Assembly (NCBI GenBank): GCA_963921795.1
Contig: OY997655.1
Location: 10,944,083-11,008,082, forward strand
Source: Nannobrachium achirus
Taxonomy: Eukaryota; Chordata; Actinopteri; Myctophiformes; Myctophidae
Reading direction: 5' to 3'
Length of the DNA: 64,000 nucleotides
The notes under the pieces were generated by a model. The model was not told where the DNA came from and made no database searches. It saw only the letters and a list, made by a program, of their open reading frames with translations. Position 1 is the stretch's first letter; every line of letters begins with the position of its first letter. Shown piece after piece: positions 1 through 11,617 of the stretch. Position numbers and translations under genes: made by a program.

Positions 1-296
1 TTTTTTCTCAAATTTTTTTTTCTCAATTTTTTTTTCTCAAAACATTTTTTTCTCAAAACATTTTTTTCTCAACATTTTTTTTTCTCAAATTTTTTTTTCT
101 CAAATTTTTTTTCTCAAATTTTTTTTTGAGAAAAACGTTAAACTATCGTTAAAGTGCGACCCGTGATAGCGGCCAAAAATGCGCCAAAACGCCACTAATT
201 AGTCGAAATGGCTGACTTCCTGTTTGGTTTCTGATTGGCTGCTGGCCTTGTGACGTGGGAAGAGCTCCGAGGGCCCGTCCATTGCTGCTTGCAGCT
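1..296. repeat. End of a satellite unit: T-rich core plus right arm
   Basis: Positions 1-130 are a run of 7-9 T followed by CTCAA(A), repeated with small variations. Positions 131-296 are the conserved right arm, from GAGAAAAACGTTAAACTATCG to GCTGCTTGCAGCTTTAATT. The same arm recurs near 3800, 5560, 6755, 8155 and 9240. This is the tail of a tandem unit whose head lies left of the window. No coding potential. Confidence 0.85.
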
Positions 297-1228
297 TTAA
301 TTCTTATTATTATTATTATTTTCCCGAAAGTAAATCGCGTTTTTGAGGCGCAAAACGTACTCAAAAAGTTGTGCAACTTTGCACACACATCACAAGTGGC
401 GAAAATTTACGTATTTAAAAAAAAATAAAAGGGGGCGTGGCCTAATGGCGCAACAGCGCCCCCTACAAAACTTCGTGCCTCAAGCCCCACCATACGGTTT
501 CACCTACACGTACGAAAATCGGTACACATCTGTATCGTGTCCGGACTCACAAAAAAGTCTCTCGGCGCCACGTCCGAAACCAAACAGGAAGTCAGCCATT
601 TTGACTAATTAGTGGCGTTTTGGTGTATTTTTGGCCGTTTTCACGTGTCGCACTTTAACGAACTCCTCCTAGGGGGTTAATCGGATCAACTTCAAGTTCG
701 CTCGGCATACTCAAGACACCTTAACGATGAAAAGTTGTGCGAATCGTGAGTTTTCGTAAAACGGCGTGCCCGTGGCGAAGGGTCAAACTTCCTTCACCAA
801 ACAGGAAGTGCCCCCTCTTCTGATTGGTCCATACTTGATTGTTCCTTTTCTTGGCTGTTACTCATCAACCGTTTATCGTACAGAGTTGTGGCTGGTATCA
901 TATGACTTGATTAAGAGTCCTTAACCTTAATTGACGCTTCCTTCGCCAAACAGGAAGTGCCCTTCACCAAACAGGAAGTGCCTCTATAACTCATGAACCG
1001 TTTGTCGTACAGACTCGCGGCTGGTGTCATCATTTTTTTTTTCTCAACATTTTTTTTTTCTCAAATTTTTTTTTTCTCAAAAATTTTTTTTTCTCAAAAA
1101 TTTTTTTTCTCAAAATTTTTTTTTCTCAAAAATTTTTTTTTCTCAAAAATTTTTTTTCTCATTTTTTTTTCAAATTTTTTTTTTCTCAAATTTTTTTTTT
1201 TTCTCAAAAAATGTTTTTTCTCAAATTG
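297..1228. repeat. Satellite unit 1 (head and truncated T-rich core)
   Basis: The head begins with ATT triplets and AATCGCGTTTTTGAGGCGCAAA, then runs through blocks containing AACAGCGCCCCCTACAAAA, CCAAACAGGAAGTCAGCC, TAGGGGGTTAATCGGATCAA and three CCAAACAGGAAGTGCC repeats. It reaches the junction ACTCGCGGCTGGTGTCAT near 1012. The T8CTCAAA core (1030-1226) then stops abruptly in unrelated sequence, and the right arm is missing, so this copy is broken. Confidence 0.8.
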
Positions 1229-2570
1229 ATATAATCATTAATAAAGGAGAGGGAACTTCATCTCAGTTCCTAAAACTTCTAAAAAAACCTGAGATTCTCA
1301 ACACATATCCAAAACTCAAGGAATTGAATTGAAAAATAAAATGAAGGCAGAAGCAGAAACTCAGCTTTATTTTTATGCCAAAGTCTAAATGCCAAAGGTG
1401 ACAGTGTAGCAATAGGGCAAAAACAAAACAAAACGAGAGAAATAAAAAGGCAATATAAGTAACAAGCTATGATGGCATTTGAGGTACCATTCAGTGGAAT
1501 GACATTTAAAGATCATATGCCCTGATTCAAGTTTAAACAACAAACAGGCAAATGGGGCAGATGAAAAATGTATATATGAAATGAATAGGTATTAACAACA
1601 ACACACGAGACAGACACACTTGACAAAACAAGACAAGAAATGACTTTAAGGACCTGGGTTCGGGTCGATTCAACAGACCTTACAACAAGGAAAGTGCTTG
1701 CATGAAGAGCTATAAATTGCAAGGACTAATGTGTGGAAGTCCAACCTTCCCTGACATTTCTATCTCAGTGCTCAGTGACTGTAGAGTCTGTTCTCCTATG
1801 GCTGTGAATGCTGGACTCTAACACCTGCTCTAGTGAACTGCCTGGATGGGTGCTGTGACCTGTGAATAATGATCAACATGTCATTTATGTTGTATATTAT
1901 ACATCTGCTGTTATTTTACGTTATTGTCACTAGAGACAGAGGAACTGTTTCTGTCTAGTGAGATGTTTTTATTTTCTTGATAGTCACAAAGCCCTTTCGA
2001 CATTAGGTTTACTTGAAACTTGATTTTGATTGTACATATTCATAACAACCTTATATAACATCCTTTTTTATATTTTTTCTATCACATCAGGATTAGAATA
2101 ATCCCACCTATCTCACAGACTCCGTCCCAAGTCAGAGTTTGAATAAATGTAGAATAATATGCAGGATGTAATTTGTGTATATGTGAGGGAACTTTGTTTA
2201 ATTGACTATTTTTCTTTCAAGAATATTGTATTTCCAGTTCCAACTTATGCCAGTGTACCAGTGATCTGATCACCCTCCCCTGTGCCAATGTTGGCAAACT
2301 TAATTTTGCCCACTCTTTTACAATATGTGGTGGACAACTCACCCCCAGTAGTTAACCCCCCCCCCCCCCTTTCTTTTGACGATGAGCTTTCACAAAAATG
2401 AATTTCACCCACTTAACCTGTAACCTTTGATGTAGCAATAAAGTTCTGAAAGTGCTGGAGTACTTGCTTTTAGAAATACTAGTACATGCTTCTTCTAATA
2501 TCAACGCATTTCTGTTTTAAAATATAATAATTTTCCAAAATATATTTGAATAGGGCTTAAGTGGTTAATT
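1229..2570. other. Non-satellite AT-rich interval interrupting the array
   Basis: About 1.3 kb with no long ORF on either strand and no recognised exon. It contains a 14-base C run near 2359-2372 and several AATAAA-like words. It separates broken unit 1 from the rest of the array, so it is either an insertion into the array or the original sequence between two array blocks. I see no gene here. Confidence 0.6.
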
Positions 2571-2733
2571 AGGGCCCGAGCACACACAGTGTGAGGACCC
2601 TATTGTATTTGCAAAGATTATTCTTATTAGGGCCCGAGCACACACAGTGTGTGAGGACCCTATTGTAATTGCAAAGATTATTAGGGCCCGAGCACACACA
2701 GTGTGAGGACCCTATTGTAATTGCAAAGATTAT
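2571..2733. repeat. GGGCCCGAGCACACACAGTG minisatellite, three copies
   Basis: Three tandem copies of a ~55 bp unit reading AGGGCCCGAGCACACACAGTG, then TGAGGACCCTATTGTA and TTGCAAAGATTATT. Single copies recur at 3978-4032 and 6921-6975, always just before a satellite head. It therefore behaves as an optional module at the unit boundary. Confidence 0.8.
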
Positions 2734-3977
2734 TATTATTCTTCCCCCTAAAGAATCGCGTTTTTGAGGCGCAAAACGTACTCCAAAAGTTGCGCAACTT
2801 TGCAAGCACATCACAAGTGGCGAAAAATTACGTATTTAAAAAAAAAAAAAAGTGGGCGGGGCCTAATTGCGCAACAGCGCCCCCTACAAAATTTCAACGC
2901 AACAGCCCCACTAGACGGTTTCACCCACAAGTACAAAAATCGGTACACATCTGTATTGTGTCCGGACTCACAAAAAAGTCTCTCGGCGCCACGTCCGAAA
3001 CCAAACAGGAAGTCAGCCATTTTGACTAATTAGTGGCGTTTTGGTGTATTTTTGGACGTTTTCATGTGTCGCACTTTAACGAACTCCTCCTAGGGGGTTA
3101 ATCGGATCAACTTCAAGTTCGCTCGGCATACTCAAGACACCTTAACGATGAAAAGTTGTGCGAATCGTGAGTTTTCGTAAAACGGCGTGCCCGTGGCGTA
3201 GCGTCAAACTTCCTTCACCAAACAGGAAGTGCCCCCTCTTCTGATTGGTCCATACTTCATTGTTCCTTTTTTTGGCTGTTACTCATCAACCGTTTATCGT
3301 ACAGAGTTGTGGCTGGTATCATATGACTTGATTAAGAGTCCTTAACCTTAATTGACGCTTCCTCCGCCAAACAGGAAGTGCCCTTCACCAAACAGGAAGT
3401 GCCTCTATAACTCATGAACCGTTTGTCGTACAGACTCGCGGCTGGTGTCATAACATTTTTTTTTTCTCAACATTTTTTTTCTCAATTTTTTTTCTCAAAA
3501 ATTTTTAGTTCTCAAAATTTTTTTTTCTCAAATTTTTTTTTCTCAAATTTTTTTTTCTCAAATTTTTTTTTCTCAAATTTTTTTTTTCTCAACTTTTTTT
3601 TTTCTTAATTTTTTTTTTCCTCAAAATTTTTTTTTCTCAAATTTTTTTTTTTCTCAAATTTTTTTTCTCAAATTTTTTTTTTCTCAAATTTTTTTTTCTC
3701 AATTTTTTTTTCTCAAAACATTTTTTTCTCAAAAATTTTTTTTCTCAACATTTTTTTTTCTCAAATTTTTTTTTCTCAAATTTTTTTTCTCAAATTTTTT
3801 TTTGAGAAAAACGTTAAACTATCGTTAAAGTGCGACCCGTGATAGCGGCCAAAAATGCGCCAAAACGCCACTAATTAGTCGAAATGGCTGACTTCCTGTT
3901 TGGTTTCTGATTGGCTGCTGGCCTTGTGACGTGGGAAGAGCTCCGAGGGCCCGTCCATTGCTGCTTGCAGCTTTAAT
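2734..3977. repeat. Satellite unit 2
   Basis: Complete unit: head (about 2750-3452), T8CTCAAA core (3453-3803), right arm (3804-3976). The right arm is close to the reverse complement of the head segment at about 2998-3085 (CCAAACAGGAAGTCAGCC through GTGTCGCACTTTAACGA), so every complete unit is an inverted repeat around a T-rich core. The head and the start of the core look identical to unit 3. Confidence 0.85.
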
Positions 3978-5730
3978 TAGGGCCCGAGCACACACAGTGT
4001 GAGGACCCTATTGTAATTGCAAAGATTATTATTATTCTTCCCCCTAAAGAATCGCGTTTTTGAGGCGCAAAACGTACTCCAAAAGTTGCGCAACTTTGCA
4101 AGCACATCACAAGTGGCGAAAAATTACGTATTTAAAAAAAAAAAAAAGTGGGCGGGGCCTAATTGCGCAACAGCGCCCCCTACAAAATTTCAACGCAACA
4201 GCCCCACTAGACGGTTTCACCCACAAGTACAAAAATCGGTACACATCTGTATTGTGTCCGGACTCACAAAAAAGTCTCTCGGCGCCACGTCCGAAACCAA
4301 ACAGGAAGTCAGCCATTTTGACTAATTAGTGGCGTTTTGGTGTATTTTTGGACGTTTTCATGTGTCGCACTTTAACGAACTCCTCCTAGGGGGTTAATCG
4401 GATCAACTTCAAGTTCGCTCGGCATACTCAAGACACCTTAACGATGAAAAGTTGTGCGAATCGTGAGTTTTCGTAAAACGGCGTGCCCGTGGCGTAGCGT
4501 CAAACTTCCTTCACCAAACAGGAAGTGCCCCCTCTTCTGATTGGTCCATACTTCATTGTTCCTTTTTTTGGCTGTTACTCATCAACCGTTTATCGTACAG
4601 AGTTGTGGCTGGTATCATATGACTTGATTAAGAGTCCTTAACCTTAATTGACGCTTCCTCCGCCAAACAGGAAGTGCCCTTCACCAAACAGGAAGTGCCT
4701 CTATAACTCATGAACCGTTTGTCGTACAGACTCGCGGCTGGTGTCATAACATTTTTTTTTTCTCAACATTTTTTTTCTCAATTTTTTTTCTCAAAATTTT
4801 TTTTTTCTCAAATTTTTTTTTTCTCAAATTTTTTTTTCTCAAATTTTTTTTTCTCAAATTTTTTTTCTCAAATTTTTTTTTTCTCAATTTTTTTTTTCTT
4901 AATTTTTTTTTTCCTCAAAATTTTTTTTTCTCAAATTTTTTTTTTTCTCAAATTTTTTTTCTCAAAATTTTTTTTTCTCAAATTTTTTTTTCTCAATTCT
5001 TTTTTCTCAAAACATTTTTTTCTCAAAAATTTTTTTTCTCAACATTTTTTTTTCTCAATTTTTTTTCTCACAATTTTTTTTTTCTCAAATTTTTTTTTCT
5101 CAAATTTTTTTTTCTCAAATTTTTTTTTCTCAAATTTTTTTTTTCTCAATTTTTTTTTTCTTAATTTTTTTTTTCCTCAAAATTTTTTTTTCTCAAATTT
5201 TTTTTTTTCTCAAATTTTTTTTCTCAAATTTTTTTTTTCTCAAATTTTTTTTTCTCAATTTTTTTTTCTCAAAACATTTTTTTCTCAAAAAATTTTTTTC
5301 TCAAAAATTTTTTTTCTCAACATTTTTTTTCTCAATTTTTTTTCTCACAATTTTTTTTTTCTCAAATTTTTTTTTCTCAAATTTTTTTTTCTCAAATTTT
5401 TTTTTTCTCAATTTTTTTTTTCTTAATTTTTTTTTTCCTCAATTTTTTTTTCTCAAATTTTTTTTTTCTCAAATTTTTTTTCTCAAATTTTTTTTTTCTC
5501 AAATTTTTTTTTCTCACATTTTTTTTTCTCACATTTTTTTTCTCAAAATTTTTTTTGAGAAAAACGTTAAACTATCGTTAAAGTGCGACCCGTGATAGCG
5601 GCCAAAAATGCGCCAAAATGCCACTAATTAGTCGAAATGGCTGACTTCCTGTTTGGTTTCTGATTGGCTGCTGGCCTTGTGACGTGGGAAGAGCTCCGAG
5701 GGCCCGTCCATTGCTGCTTGCAGCTTTAAT
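3978..5730. repeat. Satellite unit 3, longest T-rich core
   Basis: Begins with one GGGCCCGAGCAC module (3978-4032), followed by a head that by eye matches unit 2 base for base over roughly 800 bp at an offset of 1296. The T8CTCAAA core (about 4750-5559) is the longest in the window at about 0.8 kb and contains internal higher-order duplication. The right arm is 5560-5730. The 238-residue F/S/L-rich ORF across the core is a by-product of the simple repeat. Confidence 0.85.
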
Positions 5731-6975
5731 TATTATTATTCTTCCCGATAAAGAATCGCATTTTTGAGGGGCAAAACGTACTCCAAAAGTTGCGCAACTT
5801 TGCAAGCACATTACAAGTGGCGAAAATTTACGTAATTCAAAAATAATTAAAGGGGGCGTGGCCTAATTGCGCAACAGCGCCCCCTACAAAATTTCAACGC
5901 AACAGCCCCACTATACGGTTTCACCCACAAGTACAAAAATCGGTACACATCTGTATTGTGTCCGGACTCACAAAAAAGTCTCTCGGCGCCACGTCCGAAA
6001 CCAAACAGGAAGTCAGCCATTTTGACTAATTAGTGGCGTTTTGGTGTATTTTTGGACGTTTTCATGTGTCGCACTTTAACGAACTCCTCCTAGGGGGTTA
6101 ATCGGATCAACTTCAAGTTCGCTCGGCATACTCAAGACACCTTAACGATGAAAAGTTGTGCGAATCGTGAGTTTTCGTAAAACGGCGTGCCCGTGGCGTA
6201 GCGTCAAACTTCCTTCACCAAACAGGAAGTGCCCCCTCTTCTGATTGGTCCATACTTCATTGTTCCTTTTTTTGGCTGTTACTCATCAACCGTTTATCGT
6301 ACAGAGTTGTGGCTGGTATCATATGACTTGATTAAGAGTCCTTAACCTTAATTGACGCTTCCTTCGCCAAACAGGAAGTGCCCTTCACCAAACAGGAAGT
6401 GCCTCTATAACTCTTGAACCGTTTGTCGTACAGACTCGCGGCTGGTGTCATAATTTTTTTTTCCTCACATTTTTTTTTCCTCACATTTTTTTTTTCTCAA
6501 AATTTTTTTTTCTCAAAAATTTTTTTTTCTCAAATTTTTTTTTCTCAATTTTTTTTTCTCAAAATTTTTTTTTTCTCAAATTTTTTTTTTCTCAATTTTT
6601 TTTCTCAAAATTTTTTTTTTCTCAAAAATTTTTTTTTCTCAAAAATTTTTTTTCTCAAATTTTTTTTTCTCAAAATTTTTTTTTCTCAAAATTTTTTTTT
6701 CTCAAAATTTTCTTTTTTTCTCAAAAAATTTTTTTCTCACAAATTATTTTTTGAGAAAAACTTTAAACTATCGTTAAAGTGTGACCCGTGATAACGGCCA
6801 AAAATGCGCCAAAACGCCACTAATTAGTCGAAATGGCTGACTTCCTGTTTGGTTTCTGATTGGCTGCTGGCCTTGTGACGTGGGTAGAGCTGCGAGGGCC
6901 CGGTCATTGCTGCTTGTTATTAGGGCCCGAGCCACACACAGTGTGTGAGGACCCTATTGTATTTGCAAAGATTAT
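5731..6975. repeat. Satellite unit 4
   Basis: Head 5731-6448, core 6449-6755 (TTTTTTTTCTCAAA with some TCCTCACA variants), right arm about 6756-6915, then a GGGCCCGAGCCACAC module to 6975. The arm has point changes relative to units 2 and 3 (GTGGGTAGAGCTGCGAGGGCC), so it belongs to a slightly different subfamily, shared with unit 6. Confidence 0.8.
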
Positions 6976-8325
6976 TATTATTATTATTTTCCCGAAAGTA
7001 AATCGCGTTTTTGAGGCGCAAAACGTACTCAAAAAGTTGCGCAACTTTGCACACACATCACAAGTGGCGAAAATGTACGTATTTAAAAAAAAATAAAAGG
7101 GGGCGTGGCCTAATGGCGCAACAGCGCCCCCTACAAAACTTCGTGCCTCAAGCCCCACCACACGGTTTCACCCACACGTACGAAAATCGGTACACATCTC
7201 TATCGTGTCCGGACTCACAAAAAAGTCTCTCGGCGCCACGTCCGAAACCAAACAGGAAGTCAGCCATTTTGACTAATTAGTGGCGTTTTGGTGTATTTTT
7301 GGACGTTTTCATGTGTCGCACTTTAACGAACTCCTCCTAGGGGGTTAATCGGATCAACTTCAAGTTCGCTCGGCATACTCAAGACACCTTAACGATGAAA
7401 AGTTGTGCGAATCGTGAGTTTTCGTAAAACGGCGTGCCCGTGGCGTAGCGTCAAACTTCCTTCACCAAACAGGAAGTGCCCCCTCTTCTGATTGGTCCAT
7501 ACTTCATTGTTCCTTTTTTTGGCTGTTACTCATCAACCGTTTATCGTACAGAGTTGTGGCTGGTATCATATGACTTGATTAAGAGTCCTTAACCTTAATT
7601 GACGCTTCCTTCGCCAAACAGGAAGTGCCCTTCACCAAACAGGAAGTGCCTCTATAACTCATGAACCGTTTGTCGTACAGACTCGCGGCTGGTGTCATAA
7701 CAATTTTTTTTCTCAACATTTTTTTTCTCAATTTTTTTTCTCAAAATTTTTTTTTTCTCAAATTTTTTTTTTCTCAAATTTTTTTTTCTCAAATTTTTTT
7801 TTCTCAAATTTTTTTTTTCTCAATTTTTTTTTTCTTAATTTTTTTTTTCCTCAAAATTTTTTTTTCTCAAATTTTTTTTTTCCCAAATTTTTTTTTCTCA
7901 AATTTTTTTTTCTCAAATTTTTTTTTCTCAAATTTTTTTTTTCTCAATTTTTTTTTTCTTAATTTTTTTTTCCTCAAAATTTTTTTTTCTCAAATTTTTT
8001 TTTCTCAAATTTTTTTTCTCAAATTTTTTTTTTCTCCAATTTTTTTTTCTCAATTTTTTTTTCTCAAAACATTTTTTTCTCAAAACATTTTTTTCTCAAC
8101 ATTTTTTTTTCTCAATTTTTTTTTTCTCAAATTTTTTTTCTCAAAATTTTTTTTGAGAAAAACGTTAAACTATCGTTAAAGTGCGACCCGTGATAGCGGC
8201 CAAAAATGCGCCAAAACGCCACTAATTAGTCGAAATGGCTGACTTCCTGTTTGGTTTCTGATTGGCTGCTGGCCTTGTGACGTGGGAAGAGCTCCGAGGG
8301 CCCGTCCATTGCTGCTTGCAGCTTT
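6976..8325. repeat. Satellite unit 5
   Basis: Head 6976-7699, T8CTCAAA core 7700-8155, right arm 8156-8325. The head carries the CTTCGTGCCTCAAGCCCCAC variant also seen in unit 1, rather than the ATTTCAACGCAACAGCCCCAC variant of units 2, 3, 4 and 6. Head variants therefore alternate along the array. Confidence 0.8.
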
Positions 8326-9415
8326 AATTATTATTATTTTCCCGAAAGTAAATCGCGTTTTTGAGGCGCCAAACGTACTCCAAAAGTTGTGCAACTTTGC
8401 ACGCACATTAGAAGTGGCGAAAAATTACGTAATAAAAAAAAAAAAAAAGGGGGCGTGGCCTAATGGCGCAACAGCGCCCCCTACAATATTTCAACGCAAC
8501 AGCCCCACTATACGGTTTCACCCACAAGTACGAAAATCGGTACACATCTGTATTGTGTCCGGACCCACAAAAAAGTCTCTCGGCGCCACGTCCGAAACCA
8601 AACAGGAAGTCAGCCATTTTGACTAATTAGTGGCGTTTTGGTGTATTTTTGGACGTTTTCACGTGTCGCACTTTAACGAACTCCTCCTTGGGGGTTAATC
8701 GGATCAACTTCAAGTTCGCTCGGCATACTCAAGACACCTTAACGATGAAAAGTTGTGCGAATCGTGAGTTTTCGTAAAACGGCGTGCCCGTGGCGAAGGG
8801 TCAAACTTCCTTCGCCAAACAGGAAGTGCCCTTCACCAAACAGGAAGTGCCTCTATAACTCATGAACCGTTTGTCGTACAGACTCGCGGCTGGTGTCATC
8901 ATTTTTTTTTCTCAACATTTTTTTTTTCTCAAATTTTTTTTTCTCATTTTTTTTTTCTCAAAAATTTTTTTTTCTCAAATTTTTTTTCTCAAATTTTTTT
9001 TTCCTCAAACATTTTTTTTTCTCAAAAATTTTTTTTTTCTCAAACTTTTTTTTCTCAATTTTTTTTTTCTCAAAATTTTTTTTTCTCAAACTTTTTTTTC
9101 TCAAATGTTTTTTTCTCAAAATTCTTTTTTCTCAAACATTTTTTTTTTCTCAATTTTTTTTTTCTCAAATTTTTTTTTATCTCAAAAATGTTTTTTTTCT
9201 CAATTTTTTTTTTTCAAATTTTTTTTTATCAAATTTTTTTTTGAGAAAAACTTTAAACTATCGTTAAAGTGCGACCCGTGATAATGGCCAAAAATTCGCC
9301 AAAACGCCACTAATTAGTCGAAATGGCTGACTTCCTGTTTGGTTTCTGATTGGCTGCTGGCCTTGTGACGTGTGTAGAGCTGCGAGGGCCCGGTCATTGC
9401 TGCTTGCAGCTTTAA
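8326..9415. repeat. Satellite unit 6, last of the array
   Basis: Short head lacking the segment with CCCCCTCTTCTGATTGG and the second TCATCAACCG block, core 8900-9243, right arm 9244-9415. After GCTTGCAGCTTTAATT the sequence becomes unrelated, which marks the right edge of the array. Confidence 0.8.
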
Positions 9416-10142
9416 TTCGTATTATTTTTCCATTCCAAGAAATGAAGTGGAGTAAAAGTGTGGTGGAGAAAGTAATTGGGTCTTGATGATGTAAATAATA
9501 ACATTATAATGGAAAAAAGAAAGTCTTTTGCCACGGATACATTGATGTGATGACCCCTGAGCTGGATGTAGTATGGTATGTGTAATGAGCTTGAGTTACT
9601 GAGTACTCTTCCACCTTTTAAAGTACTCCTCACGCCGCCCAGAACCCTTCCCAGGTCCTAAGCCCAAGAAGTTACCGGATCTTTTTGAAATGAAACACTG
9701 TCACTAACACTACACTATACCTTTAAGTTAACACAAACAGGTGTTATAACCTTTCTCATTTGCATAAACCTACTATTACTGTATATGCACCTATTACTGT
9801 ACAAATACACCTTTCTCTGAATAAAAGCTGAGCTATCAATGAGACCCTCTTTAACTGGTGAATATTATTACTTTCTACAGCGACTATTTATTTTAGAGAC
9901 CAGGCGACACACCTTAACTGTAGAAACGTAGACCGTAGGTCTGAATGGAGAATGCAAACCACAAAGACATGTAAAGTGTGAAACTGATCAACCTTATAGC
10001 TTCCTGCCAGGGGCCTGGAGAGAAGCAGCTTGACTTATTCAGTACAAAGAGCCCACTGTGGACATATCGTCCGTCCGGTTAGGGTTAGGGATTTGTACTT
10101 TATTGTCTGTCAAGCATACCCAGCTGACACCTGCCCGCGCAG
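9416..10142. other. Intergenic, nothing recognised
   Basis: AT-rich sequence with no supported ORF. Two TTAGGG-like words near 10079-10092 are too few to be a telomeric tract. Confidence 0.5.
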
Positions 10143-10866
10143 TGTCAGCCTTCTGAGAAGGTGAAAAGACTTTTTAAATTAAGAAAATACACTTGTTGAT
10201 TCTTACCAAAAAGTCTAACTCAGCTCCACACAGCCAGAAGTTCGAGTGCCCTGAGGTGCTAACACCTCTCTCCCATGGACGCGGTGTACTCCCCCGAAGG
10301 GGAGCTAAAAAGTCTAAACCTTAAGAGTTGTGAACTCTTGAAAATGAATTCAGACAGACACCAAGCAAAAGTGAATAAAAAAGCTTTAGTGAAATAAAAA
10401 CAGTTACAAATTATAAGCTCACCAATACAGAAATTGGCGATGAAAATTAACAAAAGAAGTACGATATAAGTACTCAACTAAACAGAGTCAAACTCTCTCT
10501 AAGTAGACAAAAAGGAACTGAAGCGAGCCACGGCGACACAACCTTTTATAGTCCGTCCCGTCGCGTCATCTCAATAGGATTACACACACAGAGCTTTGGT
10601 TTAGCACACACACATGGGCACGCGTACATGTACTAACATGCACGAACATGCACGATGTTGCACGATGTTTCGCAATGGAGACAGTCCAAGGCCAGACAGT
10701 CCAAGGCCAGGCCACGTGAATTTGGGGAGTCATCCCGTTCACATGTTAGAAGTCACCGTGTTGTCCTTTACTCCCTCAAGAAGCGGTATCTCATGTTGGC
10801 AGTAAGGAGATAACGGTTCGTTAGCGCGGTCCAGGAATGTCCGGGAGTCTATGATACAGCCTGACA
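10143..10866 (-). mobile_element. Possible solo LTR (minus orientation)
   Basis: On the minus strand this segment starts TGTCAGGCTG and ends GGCTGACA, a TG...CA pair with short terminal inverted repeats, about 724 bp. A TATAAAAGG box lies near 10545 on the minus strand, followed by a T-rich downstream region, as in Ty3/gypsy-type LTRs. I could not find a matching target-site duplication (flanks CTTGG and CTGCG), so the boundaries and the call are tentative. No internal retrotransposon ORF is present. Confidence 0.3.
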
Positions 10867-11196
10867 CCAAGGCTGTTTCTCGCAGGTGCAGGCAATGAAG
10901 CGGCTATTGTAAGCAGTATGTCATGTTCTGAACTATGAGTACATTCCGTTTTTAACCTTTACCCATGTCAGTGAAAAAACCACGTATATACGTAGCTTTC
11001 GCATGCACATACAGTATAGCAGAAATACAGTATACAATATATCAGAAATCAACAGCCTATGTTTAAATGAGGCATTTCTATATATGCAGTATATATGCAT
11101 CTACAGTACTAGCACACTAAATGCAAAATGTATGTCCCTTTTCATTGATTAACATACAGAGAATATATTGGGTCATAACATTATTTCTTCATCAGC

Positions 11197-11617
11197 TCAC
11201 TGGCGAGAAACGTGGTTTCGTTTCTCCTTCCTCTTCCCTGCTTGTTTCTCTGTGTATGCAGAGGTCACAGGGGTGGTGGGTGCCTGAGCTGGAGCCGGCG
11301 CTGGAACTGGTGCCGGGTAGAGTGGTTGTAGGTTTTGCATGGGGAAAAAGGCCATGTGAGGCCCGAGCGGTGCCACCTGAGCCTGCATCTGCTGCAGGGG
11401 TTGTTGTTGGGGTATTGGGGGTGGGGGCATGGCTTGGCGATCCGCAGTGGCAGTGGGTCCAGGTGACTGCTGTCTATCTGAGCCCACGGATCCTCTGCGC
11501 TTCTCCTGGCGGTTGTCTCCCTTGCGGCGGGCATCGCGGTGGTCACGGTCATTGTAGTATGGCTTGAAGGACCTGGGTGCCACACCCTTGGGGTCACGAG
11601 CAGGTGCTCCGGGGCCC
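11197..11617 (-). CDS. C-terminal coding exon of an unidentified basic, proline/glutamine-rich protein
   Basis: A minus-strand reading frame runs from a consensus acceptor (ctgttag before GGGCCCCGG at 11617) to TGA at 11197-11199, about 140 codons. The first part is charged (GAPARDPKGVAPRSFKPYYN, then RDHRDARRKGDNRQEKRRGS). The second is P/Q/A-rich (PPPPIPQQQPLQQMQAQ, PAPVPAPAPAQAP) and ends KRKEKRNHVSRQ. The composition resembles disordered tails of RNA-associated proteins, but I do not recognise the family. It is on the same strand as nrap and 3.1 kb beyond the nrap stop, so it is probably the last exon of another gene. Its upstream exons were not found in the window, which leaves open a retro-fragment or an unusual alternative 3' exon. 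Confidence 0.45.

Noticed and set aside
343..8626. Recurrent 89-102 aa ORFs around AACAGCGCCCCCTACAAAA in each satellite head
   Set aside because: They occur in both strands and several frames of the same repeat, start at arbitrary ATGs and show no known family.
993..9281. Many F/S/L/K-rich plus-strand ORFs (up to 238 aa at 4710-5426) and MNRLSYRLAAGVI starts
   Set aside because: They are produced by the T8CTCAAA repeat, which lacks stops in some frames, and by the satellite junction. Several overlapping frames are open at once and there is no domain.
10078..10092. TTAGGG-like words suggesting an interstitial telomere
   Set aside because: Only two imperfect copies.
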